NCBI RefSeq assembly: GCF_038096165.1
Contig: NZ_CP151076.1
Coordinates: forward strand, 1,426,001-1,490,000
DNA: 64,000 nucleotides
Direction: 5' to 3'
Source: Pseudomonas sp. G.S.17
Lineage (GTDB): Bacteria > Pseudomonadota > Gammaproteobacteria > Pseudomonadales > Pseudomonadaceae
In this document: positions 37,565 to 46,954 of the stretch, one piece after another
Numbering within the stretch: the stretch's first letter is position 1
Layout: the number at the start of each line of letters is the position of its first letter
Position numbers and translations under genes: made by a program
Notes under the pieces: model-generated
The model's database searches: none
What the model was told of the DNA's origin: nothing
The model's input: only the letters and a program-made list of their open reading frames with translations

Positions 37565-38570
37565 AAATTGCAATCGTCAACGACATGCCGCTGGCTATCG
37601 AGGCGTTGCGTCGCGCGCTGGCCTTTGAGCCTGCGCATCAAGTGGTCTGGGTGGCGTCCGACGGCGCCGAAGCGGTGCGGCGTTGTGCCGAGCTGACGCC
37701 TGACCTGATCCTGATGGACCTGATCATGCCGGTGATGGATGGCGTGGAGGCAACGCGGCAGATCATGGCGGCGACACCCTGCGCCATCGTCGTGGTCACT
37801 GTGGACCGTGAGCAGAACGTGCATCGCGTATTCGAGGCCATGGGTTACGGCGCGCTGGACGTGGTGGACACGCCCGCCATCGGTGGCAGCAACCCCAAGG
37901 AAGCCGCCGCGCCCTTGCTGCGCAAGATTCTCAATATTGGCTGGTTGATCGGTCAGCGCGGTACGCGCGAACCCGCCGCCGCGACCCCGATCCGCACGGC
38001 CGTGCAACGTCGCGGCCTGGTTGCCATCGGCTCTTCGGCGGGCGGTCCGGCAGCCCTGGAAATTCTCTTGAAGGGGCTTCCGGTGAACTTCCCGGCGGCC
38101 ATCGTGCTGGTGCAACACGTCGATCAGGTGTTTGCCGCAGGCATGGCCGAATGGTTGAGCAGCGCGTCCGGTTTGCCGGTGCGCCTGGCCAGGGACGGCG
38201 AACCACCGTGCAGCGGCACGGTTCTACTGGCAGGCACCAATCACCATATCCGCATGTTGAAGAACGGCACGCTGGCCTATACCGCCGAGCCGGTTAACGA
38301 AATCTACCGGCCCTCGATCGACGTATTTTCGAGAGTGTGGCCCGCTACTGGAACGGTGACGCCGTGGGCGTTTTATTGACTGGAATGGGACGCGACGGCG
38401 CTCAGGGACTCAAGTTAATGCGCCAGCAAGGTTATCTGACCATCGCGCAGGATCAGCAGTCCTGTGCGGTTTATGGCATGCCCAAGGCTGCCGCCGCTAT
38501 CGATGCCGCTGACGAGATCCGACCGCTGGACACCATTGCGCCTCGCTTGAGAGAGGTGTTTACCCAATGA
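37561..38570 (+). pseudogene. wspF: wspF, CheB-type methylesterase disrupted by a 1-base frameshift
   Basis: WspF removes methyl groups from WspA and is the brake of the Wsp pathway. The frame runs from 37561 to about 38328 with a receiver (Asp53 in LILMDLIMP) and most of the methylesterase domain (catalytic Ser159 in GSSAGG, His186 in VQHVDQ). At the T-run 38326-38329 it shifts: the expected VFFESVARYWNGDAVGV becomes VFSRVWPATGTVTPWAFY and stops at 38379. The rest of the gene, with the catalytic Asp in TGMGRDGAQG, continues in the +2 frame to 38570. Adding one T restores a 336-residue protein, the normal WspF size. It is either a real loss-of-function mutation or a sequencing error. Confidence 0.9.
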
Positions 38571-38615
38571 CGCCCCCGTTGAGTCCATTGCCACCTGGTG
38601 CTCAGGAGTTCCCAA

Positions 38616-39620
38616 ATGAATGACCTGCAGATGGACAATTTCAAGTCCTCCGATGAAAACGCTGCAATGGTATTGCTGGTCGACGATCAGGCCATGATCG
38701 GCGAAGCGGTCCGTCGCGGGCTGGCCAATGAAGAAAACATCGATTTTCATTTTTGCGCCGACCCTCACCAGGCCATCGCCCAGGCTGTGCTGATCAAGCC
38801 GACGGTGATTCTCCAGGACCTGGTGATGCCGGGGCTGGATGGCCTGACGCTGGTGCGCGAATACCGTAACAATCCGCTGACCAAGGACATCCCGATCATT
38901 GTGCTGTCCACCAAGGAAGACCCGCTGATCAAGAGTGCCGCGTTCGCCGCCGGTGCCAACGATTATCTGGTCAAGCTGCCGGACAACATCGAACTGGTGG
39001 CGCGCATCCGCTATCACTCGCGGTCCTACATGACGCTGCTGCAACGTGACGAGGCCTACCGCGCCTTGCGCGTCAGCCAGCAACAGCTGCTCGACACCAA
39101 TCTGGTGCTGCAGCGCCTGATGAACTCCGACGGCTTGACCGGGTTGTCCAATCGTCGTCATTTCGATGAATACCTGGAGCTGGAATGGCGTCGCGCGATC
39201 CGTGAACAGTCGCAGTTGTCGCTGATGATGATCGATGTGGACTTCTTCAAGGCCTTCAACGATAACTTCGGGCACCTGGAAGGCGACGAAGCGCTGCGTC
39301 AGGTCGCCAAGGCGATTCGCGCCAGCTGCGCACGCCCGTCGGACCTGCCGGCGCGTTACGGTGGTGAAGAATTTGCCCTGGTGCTGCCCAACACCTCGCC
39401 CGGCGGCGCGCGCCTGCTGGCTGAAAAGTTGCGCATGACCGTGGCCGGCATGAATATCCCGCACATCGCCCCGGCGCCGGGTTCGAGCCTGACCGTCAGC
39501 ATTGGCGTGGCGACCATGATCCCGCCGGTGGGCAGCAACAGCCGGCAATTGATTCAGGACGCCGACCAAGGCCTGTATGCCGCCAAGCACAACGGGCGCA
39601 ATCAGGTTTCGGTGGGGTAA
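38616..39620 (+). CDS. wspR: GGDEF response regulator WspR (diguanylate cyclase)
   Basis: WspR makes cyclic-di-GMP when phosphorylated by WspE and so promotes attachment and biofilm polysaccharide. The ATG at 38616 behind CAGGAG gives 334 residues. The receiver domain has Asp68 in [11 protein letters not shown]. The GGDEF domain carries the active motif GGEEF (residues 249-253). The inhibitory product-binding site RxxD is RPSD (240-243), so feedback inhibition should be intact. It is the last gene of the operon, 45 bases after wspF. Confidence 0.96.
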   Translation: MNDLQMDNFKSSDENAAMVLLVDDQAMIGEAVRRGLANEENIDFHFCADPHQAIAQAVLIKPTVILQDLVMPGLDGLTLVREYRNNPLTKDIPIIVLSTKEDPLIKSAAFAAGANDYLVKLPDNIELVARIRYHSRSYMTLLQRDEAYRALRVSQQQLLDTNLVLQRLMNSDGLTGLSNRRHFDEYLELEWRRAIREQSQLSLMMIDVDFFKAFNDNFGHLEGDEALRQVAKAIRASCARPSDLPARYGGEEFALVLPNTSPGGARLLAEKLRMTVAGMNIPHIAPAPGSSLTVSIGVATMIPPVGSNSRQLIQDADQGLYAAKHNGRNQVSVG

Positions 39621-39632
39621 ACGGTGTGTACC

Positions 39633-39725
39633 TGTGGGAGCCGAGCTTGCTCGCGAAGACGATGGGCCAGACGCTGAAAATGCTTTGGATCTACTTGCCT
39701 CTTCGCGAGCAAGCTCGCTCCCACA
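39633..39725. repeat. REPIN between wspR and prfB
   Basis: TGTGGGAGCCGAGCTTGCTC (39633 on) and CTTCGCGAGCAAGCTCGCTC (39701-39720) form facing inverted REP arms, with an extra C in the left arm. It fills most of the wspR-prfB gap. Confidence 0.88.
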
Positions 39726-39846
39726 CAGTCTGCACGGATATCTATCGGCTCTTTAATGGCTGGCTCTGCCCAACGGACTGCCCTCCCGGCACGCAGCGGT
39801 GTATACTCGCCGGCTTTGAAAATTTCGCCTGCGAGTGCTGCCTACC

Positions 39847-40942
39847 ATGGAAATCAACCCGATCCTAAACAGCATCAAGGACCTGTCCGAGCGCTCCGAA
39901 ACCATTCGGGGGTATCTTTGACTACGATCACAAACATGATCGTCTGACCGAAGTAAACCGCGAGCTCGAAGATCCTAACGTCTGGAACAAACCCGAATAC
40001 GCCCAGAGCCTGGGCCGCGAGCGCGCCTTGCTCTCGCAGATCGTCGACACCCTGGACGAAATGTCCACCGGGCTGGTCGATGCCAAAGACCTGCTGCTGA
40101 TGTCCGCCGAAGAAGAAGACCAGGCCGCCGTCGATGACGTTGCCGCTGAAGTCGAGCGTCTGCGCGAGTCGCTGGAGAAGCTGGAATTCCGCCGCATGTT
40201 CAGCGGTGACATGGACGCGAACAACGCTTACCTGGACATCCAGGCCGGTTCCGGCGGCACCGAAGCGCAGGACTGGGCCAACATCCTGCTGCGCATGTAC
40301 CTGCGCTGGGCTGACAAGCGCGGCTTCGAAGCGATCATCATGGAGCTGTCGGCCGGTGAAGTCGCCGGTATCAAGGGCGCCACGGTCCACATCAAGGGCG
40401 AGTACGCCTTCGGCTGGCTGAAGACCGAGATCGGTGTGCATCGTCTGGTGCGCAAAAGCCCGTTCGACTCCGGCAACCGTCGCCATACCTCGTTCTCGGC
40501 CGTGTTCGTTTCGCCGGAAATCGATGACAACATCGAAATCGACATCAATCCGTCGGACCTGCGCATTGACACCTACCGCTCCTCGGGTGCCGGTGGTCAG
40601 CACGTAAACACCACCGACTCGGCGGTACGTATCACCCACGTTCCGACCAACACCGTGGTCTGCTGCCAGAACGAACGTTCCCAGCACGCCAACAAAGACA
40701 CCGCGATGAAGATGTTGCGCGCGCGTCTGTACGAACAGGAAATCCAGAAGCGCAATGCCGCTTCCCAGGCCGTGGAAGACACCAAGTCCGACATTGGCTG
40801 GGGTCACCAGATCCGCTCGTACGTGCTCGATGCCTCGCGGATCAAGGATCTGCGTACCAACATCGAACGCAGCGACTGCGACAAGGTGCTCGACGGCGAC
40901 ATCGACGAATACCTGATCGCAAGCCTCAAACAAGGGCTGTAA
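39847..40942 (+). CDS. prfB: Peptide chain release factor 2, with programmed +1 frameshift
   Basis: RF2 ends translation at UGA and UAA. The gene starts at ATG 39847, runs 24 codons to an in-frame TGA at 39919-39921, then continues in the +1 frame (GAC from 39920) to 40942, giving 364 residues as in E. coli RF2. The slippery site CTT TGA C and the upstream Shine-Dalgarno-like CGGGGGTAT are both present, so autoregulation by low RF2 is expected. The GGQ motif appears in [10 protein letters not shown]. It is followed by lysS, the classical prfB-lysS pair. Confidence 0.97.
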
Positions 40943-41039
40943 ATACGCGCAGCCACCCCCGGTTTTCCGGCGCGTGGCTTGCCCGCGATCCCCTGCCGCA
41001 GGCGGGGGACAACGAACCTGTGATGGAATATCTAAAGAC

Positions 41040-42542
41040 ATGAGCGACCAACAACTCGACCCGCAAGCCCTGCAACAGGAAGAAAACACCCTGATCGCCC
41101 TGCGCAAGGAAAAGCTTGCTGCCGAGCGCGCCAAGGGTCAGGCCTTCCCGAACGACTTCCGCCGTGACAGCTACTGTGAAGACCTGCAGAAGCAATACGT
41201 CGACAAGACCAAGGAAGAACTGGCTGAAGCGGCGATCCCGGTCAAGGTTGCCGGTCGTCTCATGCTCAACCGCGGTTCGTTCATGGTGATCCAGGACATG
41301 TCCGGGCGCATCCAGGTTTACGTCAACCGCAAGACGCTTTCGGAAGAAACCCTGGCCGCCGTCAAGACCTGGGACTTGGGCGACATCATTGCCGCCGAAG
41401 GCACCCTGGCGCGTTCCGGCAAGGGCGACCTGTATGTCGAAATGACCAACGTGCGCCTGCTGACCAAGTCGCTGCGTCCGCTGCCGGACAAGCACCACGG
41501 CCTGACCGACACCGAAACCCGCTATCGCCAGCGTTATGTCGACCTGATCGTCAATGACGACGTGCGTCAGACCTTCCGCGTGCGTTCGCAAGTCATCGCG
41601 CACATCCGCAGCTTCCTGATGAAGCGCGACTTTCTCGAAGTCGAAACACCGATGTTGCAGACCATTCCAGGTGGCGCAGCCGCCAAGCCGTTCGAGACTC
41701 ACCACAACGCGTTGGACATGGACATGTTCCTGCGCATTGCGCCCGAGCTGTACCTCAAACGTCTGGTTGTCGGTGGCTTCGAGAAGGTCTTCGAGATCAA
41801 CCGCAACTTCCGTAACGAAGGCGTCTCGACCCGTCACAACCCAGAGTTCACGATGCTTGAGTTCTATCAGGCGTACGCAGACTACGAAGACAACATGGAC
41901 CTCACCGAGGAACTGTTCCGCGAACTGGCGCAGTTGGTCCTGGGCAGCACCGACGTGCCTTACGGCGACAAGGTGTTCCATTTCGGCGAACCGTTCGTGC
42001 GCTTGTCGGTGTTCGATTCGATCCTGAAATACAACCCGGAACTGACCGCTGCCGATCTCGAAGACATCGACAAGGCGCGGGCCATCGCCAAGAAAGCCGG
42101 CGCCAAGGTGCTGGGTTTCGAAGGCCTGGGTAAATTGCAGGTGATGATTTTCGAAGAGCTGGTCGAGCACAAGCTTGAACAGCCGCACTTCATTACCCAA
42201 TACCCGTTCGAAGTGTCGCCGCTGGCGCGCCGCAACGACGACAACCCGAATGTCACTGACCGCTTCGAATTGTTCATCGGTGGCCGTGAAATCGCCAACG
42301 CCTATTCCGAGTTGAACGACGCGGAAGACCAGGCCGAGCGCTTCATGGCTCAGGTGGCCGACAAGGACGCCGGTGACGACGAAGCCATGCATTACGACGC
42401 TGACTTCGTTCGCGCCCTGGAATACGGCATGCCGCCAACCGCCGGTGAAGGTATCGGCATCGACCGCCTGGTGATGCTGCTCACCAACGCCCCGTCGATC
42501 CGCGACGTGATCCTCTTCCCGCACATGCGCCCGCAAGCGTAA
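41040..42542 (+). CDS. lysS: Lysyl-tRNA synthetase, class II
   Basis: LysS charges tRNA-Lys. The ATG at 41040 gives 500 residues. Seen: an N-terminal OB-fold anticodon-binding domain (about 60-165), motif 2 [26 protein letters not shown] block near 260-280, and motif 3 [13 protein letters not shown] near the C-terminus. An in-frame extension back to 40974 is possible but lacks family homology. It probably shares a transcript with prfB and ends in an intrinsic terminator. Confidence 0.97.
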   Translation: MSDQQLDPQALQQEENTLIALRKEKLAAERAKGQAFPNDFRRDSYCEDLQKQYVDKTKEELAEAAIPVKVAGRLMLNRGSFMVIQDMSGRIQVYVNRKTLSEETLAAVKTWDLGDIIAAEGTLARSGKGDLYVEMTNVRLLTKSLRPLPDKHHGLTDTETRYRQRYVDLIVNDDVRQTFRVRSQVIAHIRSFLMKRDFLEVETPMLQTIPGGAAAKPFETHHNALDMDMFLRIAPELYLKRLVVGGFEKVFEINRNFRNEGVSTRHNPEFTMLEFYQAYADYEDNMDLTEELFRELAQLVLGSTDVPYGDKVFHFGEPFVRLSVFDSILKYNPELTAADLEDIDKARAIAKKAGAKVLGFEGLGKLQVMIFEELVEHKLEQPHFITQYPFEVSPLARRNDDNPNVTDRFELFIGGREIANAYSELNDAEDQAERFMAQVADKDAGDDEAMHYDADFVRALEYGMPPTAGEGIGIDRLVMLLTNAPSIRDVILFPHMRPQA

Positions 42543-42556
42543 GTGACGTGAAAACC

Positions 42557-42582
42557 AGCCGCCTTTGATGGGCGGCTTTTTT
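42557..42582 (+). terminator. Terminator after lysS
   Basis: AGCCGCC (42557-42563) pairs with GGCGGCT (42571-42577), followed by six T. It is a strong intrinsic terminator 14 bases after lysS. Confidence 0.9.
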
Positions 42583-42622
42583 ATGTCTTGCTGGTGGTGC
42601 GGATGTTGGGGCGAGGCTTGCT

Positions 42623-42692
42623 GTAGGACCGGCTTTAGCCGGGAGGGCAATTGGCGCTCTCGCTCTCGCTCTCGCGACTAAAGTCGCTCCTA
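42623..42692. repeat. REPIN of the GTAGGA class with CGCTCT microsatellite
   Basis: GTAGGACCGGCTTTAGCCGG (42623 on) and GCGACTAAAGTCGCTCCTA (42674-42692) repeat the unit seen at 28537-28600. Between them is a short tandem run of CGCTCT (42654-42673). It lies just upstream of the TetR-type gene. Confidence 0.8.
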
Positions 42693-42779
42693 GGGCCGAT
42701 TCGCAGGCAAGTCGGAACGCTGACCGCTCCAGCAGAGTCTGCGTCTGGCCGCGGATATATTGATCAAAGGAACCCCGTC

Positions 42780-43511
42780 GTGACCCGTTCTATCGCGCAA
42801 AATGGAGCTGCAGGAGCCGCCACCGCCGTGGCGAAAAGTGTCGAGTATCGCGGCCGCAAAGCGAGCCGGGAGGGCAGCGAGCAGCGTCGACAGCAGATTC
42901 TCGACGCAGCCATGCGGATTGTGGTGCGCGATGGCGTGCGTGGAGTGCGGCATCGGGCCGTTGCCGCCGAGGCCAGCGTGCCGCTCTCGGCAACCACCTA
43001 CTATTTCAAGGACATCGATGACCTGCTCACCGATGCCTTCTCGCAATACGTCGAGCGCAGCGCCGCGTATATGGCCAGGCTCTGGGAAAACACCGAAGTC
43101 GTACTGCGCGACATGCTTGCCCGCAACGATGGCTCAGCTGGCGCGCGTTCACATCTGGCCGATGAAATCGCCGGCATGGCCATGGAGTACATTCGTCATC
43201 AATTGCTGACGCGGCGCGACTTTCTGATTGCCGAACATGCCTTCCACCACGAAGCCTTGATCAACCCGCGTCTGGCCCGTCTGGTCAGCGCGCATCAGGA
43301 AATTCTGCTGCAAGGCACCTGTCAGTTTTTGCAGGTCATGGGCTCGGCGCAGCCACTTCAGGACGCTCAAGTGTTGACGGGGGTAATGTGCCGGATGGAA
43401 TATCAGGCTCTATTGCACGGCCCGCAGCCCGACGCGGACAAGGAAAACCTCGGTATTCTTACTCGCCAGATGCATCTGGTGCTGGGCACAGCGAACCCTG
43501 CTGGCGAGTGA
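42780..43511 (+). CDS. TetR/AcrR family transcriptional regulator
   Basis: This is a 243-residue repressor-type protein. The helix-turn-helix domain covers about residues 35-80 (RRQQILDAAMRIVVRDGVRGVRHRAVAAEASV, then TTYYFKDIDDLL); the rest is a helical ligand domain. GTG 42780, with AAAGGA eight bases upstream, is preferred over the frame reaching back into the REPIN at 42651. A gene of this type follows lysS in P. aeruginosa too. Its target and ligand are unknown; the next gene, a lipoprotein 22 bases away, is probably cotranscribed. Confidence 0.85.
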   Translation: MTRSIAQNGAAGAATAVAKSVEYRGRKASREGSEQRRQQILDAAMRIVVRDGVRGVRHRAVAAEASVPLSATTYYFKDIDDLLTDAFSQYVERSAAYMARLWENTEVVLRDMLARNDGSAGARSHLADEIAGMAMEYIRHQLLTRRDFLIAEHAFHHEALINPRLARLVSAHQEILLQGTCQFLQVMGSAQPLQDAQVLTGVMCRMEYQALLHGPQPDADKENLGILTRQMHLVLGTANPAGE

Positions 43512-43533
43512 CATGCCCTTTCGGGAGCCCCCC

Positions 43534-44079
43534 ATGAAAGCCTGGCGTCTGGTCATAGTTTTGTCGTTCCTGCTGCTCAGCGGCTGTCTGGTGACCTTCA
43601 AGGACCCAATCCCCGCCCATGACGCTGCGCCAGCGCAGTCGCTCGGGACCTGGACCAGCAAGAACGCCTGGGGCGAACCCCTTGAGCTGGAGATCAAACG
43701 CGCCGGCAACAATCAATACAAGGCAACCAGCTATCGTAAAGGTGACCGCAAGAACCGCGATGAATACGCTTTTACCGTGGCGCGACACGGCAGTCGCTGG
43801 TACCTGTCGGCGGGTCTGCCGGAGAAATACGGCTCTAATTTCGTGATTGCCGGGTTTGAATTGACGGAAAACGATGAACTGGTGGTCTACAACCTGGATC
43901 TGGATCACATCAGGCAGTGGACCGAGCAAAAGCTGCTCGACGGGCAGACGATGGAAACCGAGAAAGGCGACGGTGTATTGATCACCAGCCCGCTTGAAAC
44001 CGTGTTCGGCTACCTTGACGATCCGGCCAATTCAGATGTTTTCCTTGAGGTGGCGCGGTACCAGCGCCTACCCAAGTAG
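43534..44079 (+). CDS. Putative lipoprotein
   Basis: This 181-residue product has a lipoprotein signal: MKAWRLVIVLSFLLLSGCLV, with a lipobox cysteine near residue 18. The mature part is mostly beta-strand-like, with no family I can name. ATG 43534 with CGGGAG upstream is preferred over ATG 43513. It lies between the TetR gene and the QEGLA gene in the same direction. Confidence 0.78.
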   Translation: MKAWRLVIVLSFLLLSGCLVTFKDPIPAHDAAPAQSLGTWTSKNAWGEPLELEIKRAGNNQYKATSYRKGDRKNRDEYAFTVARHGSRWYLSAGLPEKYGSNFVIAGFELTENDELVVYNLDLDHIRQWTEQKLLDGQTMETEKGDGVLITSPLETVFGYLDDPANSDVFLEVARYQRLPK

Positions 44080-44088
44080 GGCTACACG

Positions 44089-44133
44089 CTCACCAACGAA
44101 GGCCCAACCAACCAAGGCCTGACCAACGAAGGA
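44089..44133. repeat. Three 15-base tandem repeats carrying a ribosome binding site
   Basis: Three imperfect 15-base units (consensus CTCACCAACGAAGGC) lie directly upstream of the QEGLA gene. The last unit ends in the AAGGAG Shine-Dalgarno (44129-44134) used by that gene. Confidence 0.7.
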
Positions 44134-44140
44134 GCATGGG

Positions 44141-45418
44141 GTGGACGAGTACCAGCAGACTATTCGTACGTTGTCGGATCGGATCGTTTTGGCGCAAACG
44201 CCGATCCGTGTTCTGGATGCGGTGAAATGGGACGATACCGTGCGCAAGGATTTCCTCGCCGCCAAGGGCAAGGCCATGCCTGCCGTGGATCGCGCCTACT
44301 ACGAAAATCGACCTCTGGGTTTTGACTCCGGCGCCGTCAAGCTGGAGTTCCAGAACATCGAGCGCGACCTCACCCGGCAACTGGGTCAGTTCAACCCGGT
44401 GGGGCAGATCATGCGGCGCATGTGCAAGGAATACCGCATGGTGATCCGCATGCTCGAAGCGCGGGGCACGCCGGACTTCGGCTTGATCTCCCAGGAACTC
44501 TATGGCGCGGCCTCGGACGCGTTTCATGCCGGTGACCCGACGCTGTCCGATCTGGGCCTGATGCTGTCGGATTACCTGAACAACATCGCCGGTCGTGGCG
44601 ACCTCAAGGATGAAGCCAAGACCCTCACCGCCAAGGACGCCGTGGCGATGCTGCAAAGCCGCCTGAACAAGGTCTTTGGCGAAGCCGAGGAAACCATCCG
44701 GGTGTTCGAGTCCGATGGCATCGTCGCCGACGCTGCCGCAGGTGCCGACTACATTAAGATCCGCACCGACGCGATGTTCAACGAACGTGACGTGCGCGCC
44801 CTGGAAGTTCACGAAGGTCTGGTGCATGTCGGCACCACCCTAAACGGCCAGAACCAGCCGATCTGCACCTTTCTGTCCAAGGGTCCGCCGTCGTCGACCG
44901 TGACTCAGGAAGGCCTGGCAATCCTCATGGAAGTCATCGCCTTTGCGTCCTATCCGAGTCGCCTGCGCAAGCTGACCAACCGCACCCGGGCGATTCATAT
45001 GGCCGAGGAGGGCGCCGACTTTCTGCAGGTTTTCGAGTTCTACCGCGAGCAGGGCTTCGGCATGTCGGAAAGCTATGGCAACGCCAGTCGGGTTTTCCGG
45101 GGATCGGTGCCCAATGGTCTGCCATTTACCAAAGACTTGTCCTACCTCAAGGGCTTCATCATGGTTTACAACTATATTCAGCTGGCGGTCCGCAAAGGCA
45201 AGCTGGAACAAGTGCCGCTGCTGTTCTGCGGCAAAACCACTCTGGAAGACATGCGCACCTTGCGGCAGTTGGTCGATGAAGGGCTGGTGGTCCCGCCGAA
45301 ATACCTGCCGGAACAGTTTCGCGACATGAACGCCTTGTCAGCCTGGATGTGTTTCTCGAACTTCCTCAACCACCTGAGCCTGGACCGGATCGAAGCGGAT
45401 TATTCGAATATTTTGTAG
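44141..45418 (+). CDS. QEGLA-motif (DUF1704) protein, putative metallopeptidase
   Basis: This 425-residue protein belongs to the family annotated 'flavohemoglobin expression-modulating QEGLA motif protein' (DUF1704). The name-giving TQEGLA is present near residue 255. About 30 residues before it is HEGLVH, a HEXXXH-type zinc motif, so the pair looks like a metallopeptidase site with the QEGLA glutamate as a possible third ligand. The eukaryotic relatives MATCAP/KIAA0895 are tyrosine carboxypeptidases with such a motif. The start is GTG 44141 behind AAGGAG. The bacterial substrate is unknown. Confidence 0.85.
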   Translation: MDEYQQTIRTLSDRIVLAQTPIRVLDAVKWDDTVRKDFLAAKGKAMPAVDRAYYENRPLGFDSGAVKLEFQNIERDLTRQLGQFNPVGQIMRRMCKEYRMVIRMLEARGTPDFGLISQELYGAASDAFHAGDPTLSDLGLMLSDYLNNIAGRGDLKDEAKTLTAKDAVAMLQSRLNKVFGEAEETIRVFESDGIVADAAAGADYIKIRTDAMFNERDVRALEVHEGLVHVGTTLNGQNQPICTFLSKGPPSSTVTQEGLAILMEVIAFASYPSRLRKLTNRTRAIHMAEEGADFLQVFEFYREQGFGMSESYGNASRVFRGSVPNGLPFTKDLSYLKGFIMVYNYIQLAVRKGKLEQVPLLFCGKTTLEDMRTLRQLVDEGLVVPPKYLPEQFRDMNALSAWMCFSNFLNHLSLDRIEADYSNIL

Positions 45419-45425
45419 GGGAGTC

Positions 45426-45532
45426 TGTGGGAGCGAGCTTGCTCGCGAAGACATTTTTTCAAGCGGGAAAAATCTGCTGAATGTACTGGCCCTTTCGCGA
45501 GCAAGGTGGATCGCCACCCCGGTCGCTCCCAC
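45426..45532. repeat. REPIN upstream of the lipoprotein hydrolase
   Basis: TGTGGGAGCGAGCTTGCTCG (45426 on) faces TTTCGCGAGCAAG (45493 on) and TCGCTCCCA (45523 on). The right arm is interrupted by an insert around 45506-45522 (GTGGATCGCCACCCCGG), itself a short palindrome. Confidence 0.8.
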
Positions 45533-45559
45533 GAGCGCCCATTTTGTAAGGAATCCCGC

Positions 45560-46477
45560 TTGAAGCTGCTGACCACCCTTGCGCTGCTGTTCACCCTTTC
45601 CGGCTGCAGTTCCATGCTCTTCTACCCGGAACCCGGTCTGCCGTTCACTCCGGAAAAGGCCCATCTGCAATTTCGCGACGTCACCCTGACCGCCGCCGAT
45701 GGCACGCGCTTGCACGCCTGGTGGCTGCCAGCCAAGGAAGGCGTCCCGGTCAAAGGCACGGTGCTGCATCTGCACGGCAACGGTGGGAATCTGGCCTGGC
45801 ATCTGGGCGGCAGTTGGTGGTTGCCGGAGCAGGGTTACCAAGTATTGTTGCTGGATTATCGCGGTTACGGGCTGTCTGAAGGGCAACCGAGCCTGCCAGC
45901 GATTTACCAAGATATTGACGCCGCGTTCGCCTGGCTTGACCAGGCCCCCGAAGTGCAAGGCAAGCCATTGGTGGTGCTTGGGCAGAGCATCGGCGGCGCG
46001 CTGGGCGTGCATTATATGGCCGAACACCCCGCGCAACGCGCCAGACTCAAGGCGCTGGTGCTGGATGGCACACCCGCGAGTTACCGGCAGGTCGCGCGCT
46101 ACACCTTGGGCACCTCTTGGTTGACCTGGCCGCTGCAAACCCCACTTTCATGGCTGATTCCCGATGCTGACAGCGCCATCAATGGCCTGCCACAACTGGT
46201 CGGCACCCCGATGCTGATTTTCCAGAGCATGGACGACACCCTTGTGCCGCTGGCCAACGGCATCAGCCTGTATCAGGCCGCGCCACCGCCGCGTGTGCTG
46301 CAACTGACCCGTGGCGGGCATGTGCAGACTTTCTCCGATCCAACCTGGCGCGCGGTCATGCTGCGCTATTTGGACGACCCGCTGCACTTCAACGGCCTGC
46401 GGCGCCTGGCCGAAGTGCCGAACTATCCCGCTGCCACATCGAATCCGAAAACTGATGAGTCCGAGAAAAAGCAATGA
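45560..46477 (+). CDS. Alpha/beta hydrolase, lipoprotein
   Basis: This is a 305-residue serine hydrolase-like protein. TTG 45560 with AAGGA upstream gives a lipoprotein signal (LLTTLALLFTLSGCSSM). The fold motifs are HLHGNGGNLAWH, DYRGYGLSEG, the nucleophile elbow GQSIGGALG, a late aspartate in FQSMDDTLVPL and a histidine in TRGGHVQTF. It resembles the YfhR/BEM46-like hydrolases. The alternative upstream start at 45506 lies inside the REPIN and is unlikely. It overlaps the next gene by four bases. Confidence 0.85.
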   Translation: MKLLTTLALLFTLSGCSSMLFYPEPGLPFTPEKAHLQFRDVTLTAADGTRLHAWWLPAKEGVPVKGTVLHLHGNGGNLAWHLGGSWWLPEQGYQVLLLDYRGYGLSEGQPSLPAIYQDIDAAFAWLDQAPEVQGKPLVVLGQSIGGALGVHYMAEHPAQRARLKALVLDGTPASYRQVARYTLGTSWLTWPLQTPLSWLIPDADSAINGLPQLVGTPMLIFQSMDDTLVPLANGISLYQAAPPPRVLQLTRGGHVQTFSDPTWRAVMLRYLDDPLHFNGLRRLAEVPNYPAATSNPKTDESEKKQ

Positions 46478-46803
46478 ACGAAGAACGTAACGCCATCCCG
46501 CTGATCATCACCGGAATCTGCTGCATCCTGGGGACGGTCGGCACCCTCTGGTACTACGGCTATCTGCATTTCGCCAAGCCTGAAGATGCCTTGCTGCTCA
46601 ACCAGTTCACGATGCTCAAGACCGTGCCGGGTGAGGATTACAAGATATCCGTCACCCCGGCCACCGAAGTGGCGCAGTGCATCGATGGCGTGCTGGTGCT
46701 GTTCGATACTTCGCAAAAAGGGCTGTCAGGCGTGCTGATCAACGACAAGAAACAGGCCGTACGTTGCGCCGGCGAGGAAACGCCGCAGCAGTTGCAGCCT
46801 TGA
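46474..46803 (+). CDS. Small membrane-anchored conserved protein
   Basis: This 109-residue protein has one N-terminal membrane helix (about residues 8-29, IPLIITGICCILGTVGTLWYYG) and a soluble C-terminal part with two cysteines (AQCIDG, VRCAGE) that could pair in the periplasm. It overlaps the hydrolase gene by four bases (ATGA), so the two are coexpressed. I do not recognise a named family. Confidence 0.78.
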   Translation: MNEERNAIPLIITGICCILGTVGTLWYYGYLHFAKPEDALLLNQFTMLKTVPGEDYKISVTPATEVAQCIDGVLVLFDTSQKGLSGVLINDKKQAVRCAGEETPQQLQP

Positions 46804-46820
46804 ACAGCCACTAGCCATTA

Positions 46821-46901
46821 GAGCGAGGCTAGCCCGCGTAGAACGATAACGCGGTCAGTCTGGGCCACCGAAGCGTCTGATTCGCGGGCAAGCCTCGCTC
46901 C
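46821..46901. repeat. REPIN variant
   Basis: GAGCGAGGCTAGCCCGCG (46821-46838) and CGCGGGCAAGCCTCGCTC (46883-46900) are facing inverted arms, with one extra base in the left. It lies before the lptF terminator. Confidence 0.75.
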
Positions 46902-46954
46902 AACGAGGCCGGGGTTCGCAGCACCTTCTCCTACGGGCGAGCGAACAACAAAAA

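Noticed and set aside
39919..39921. In-frame stop in prfB considered as a pseudogene signal
   Set aside because: It is the known programmed frameshift site of release factor 2, with all elements intact.
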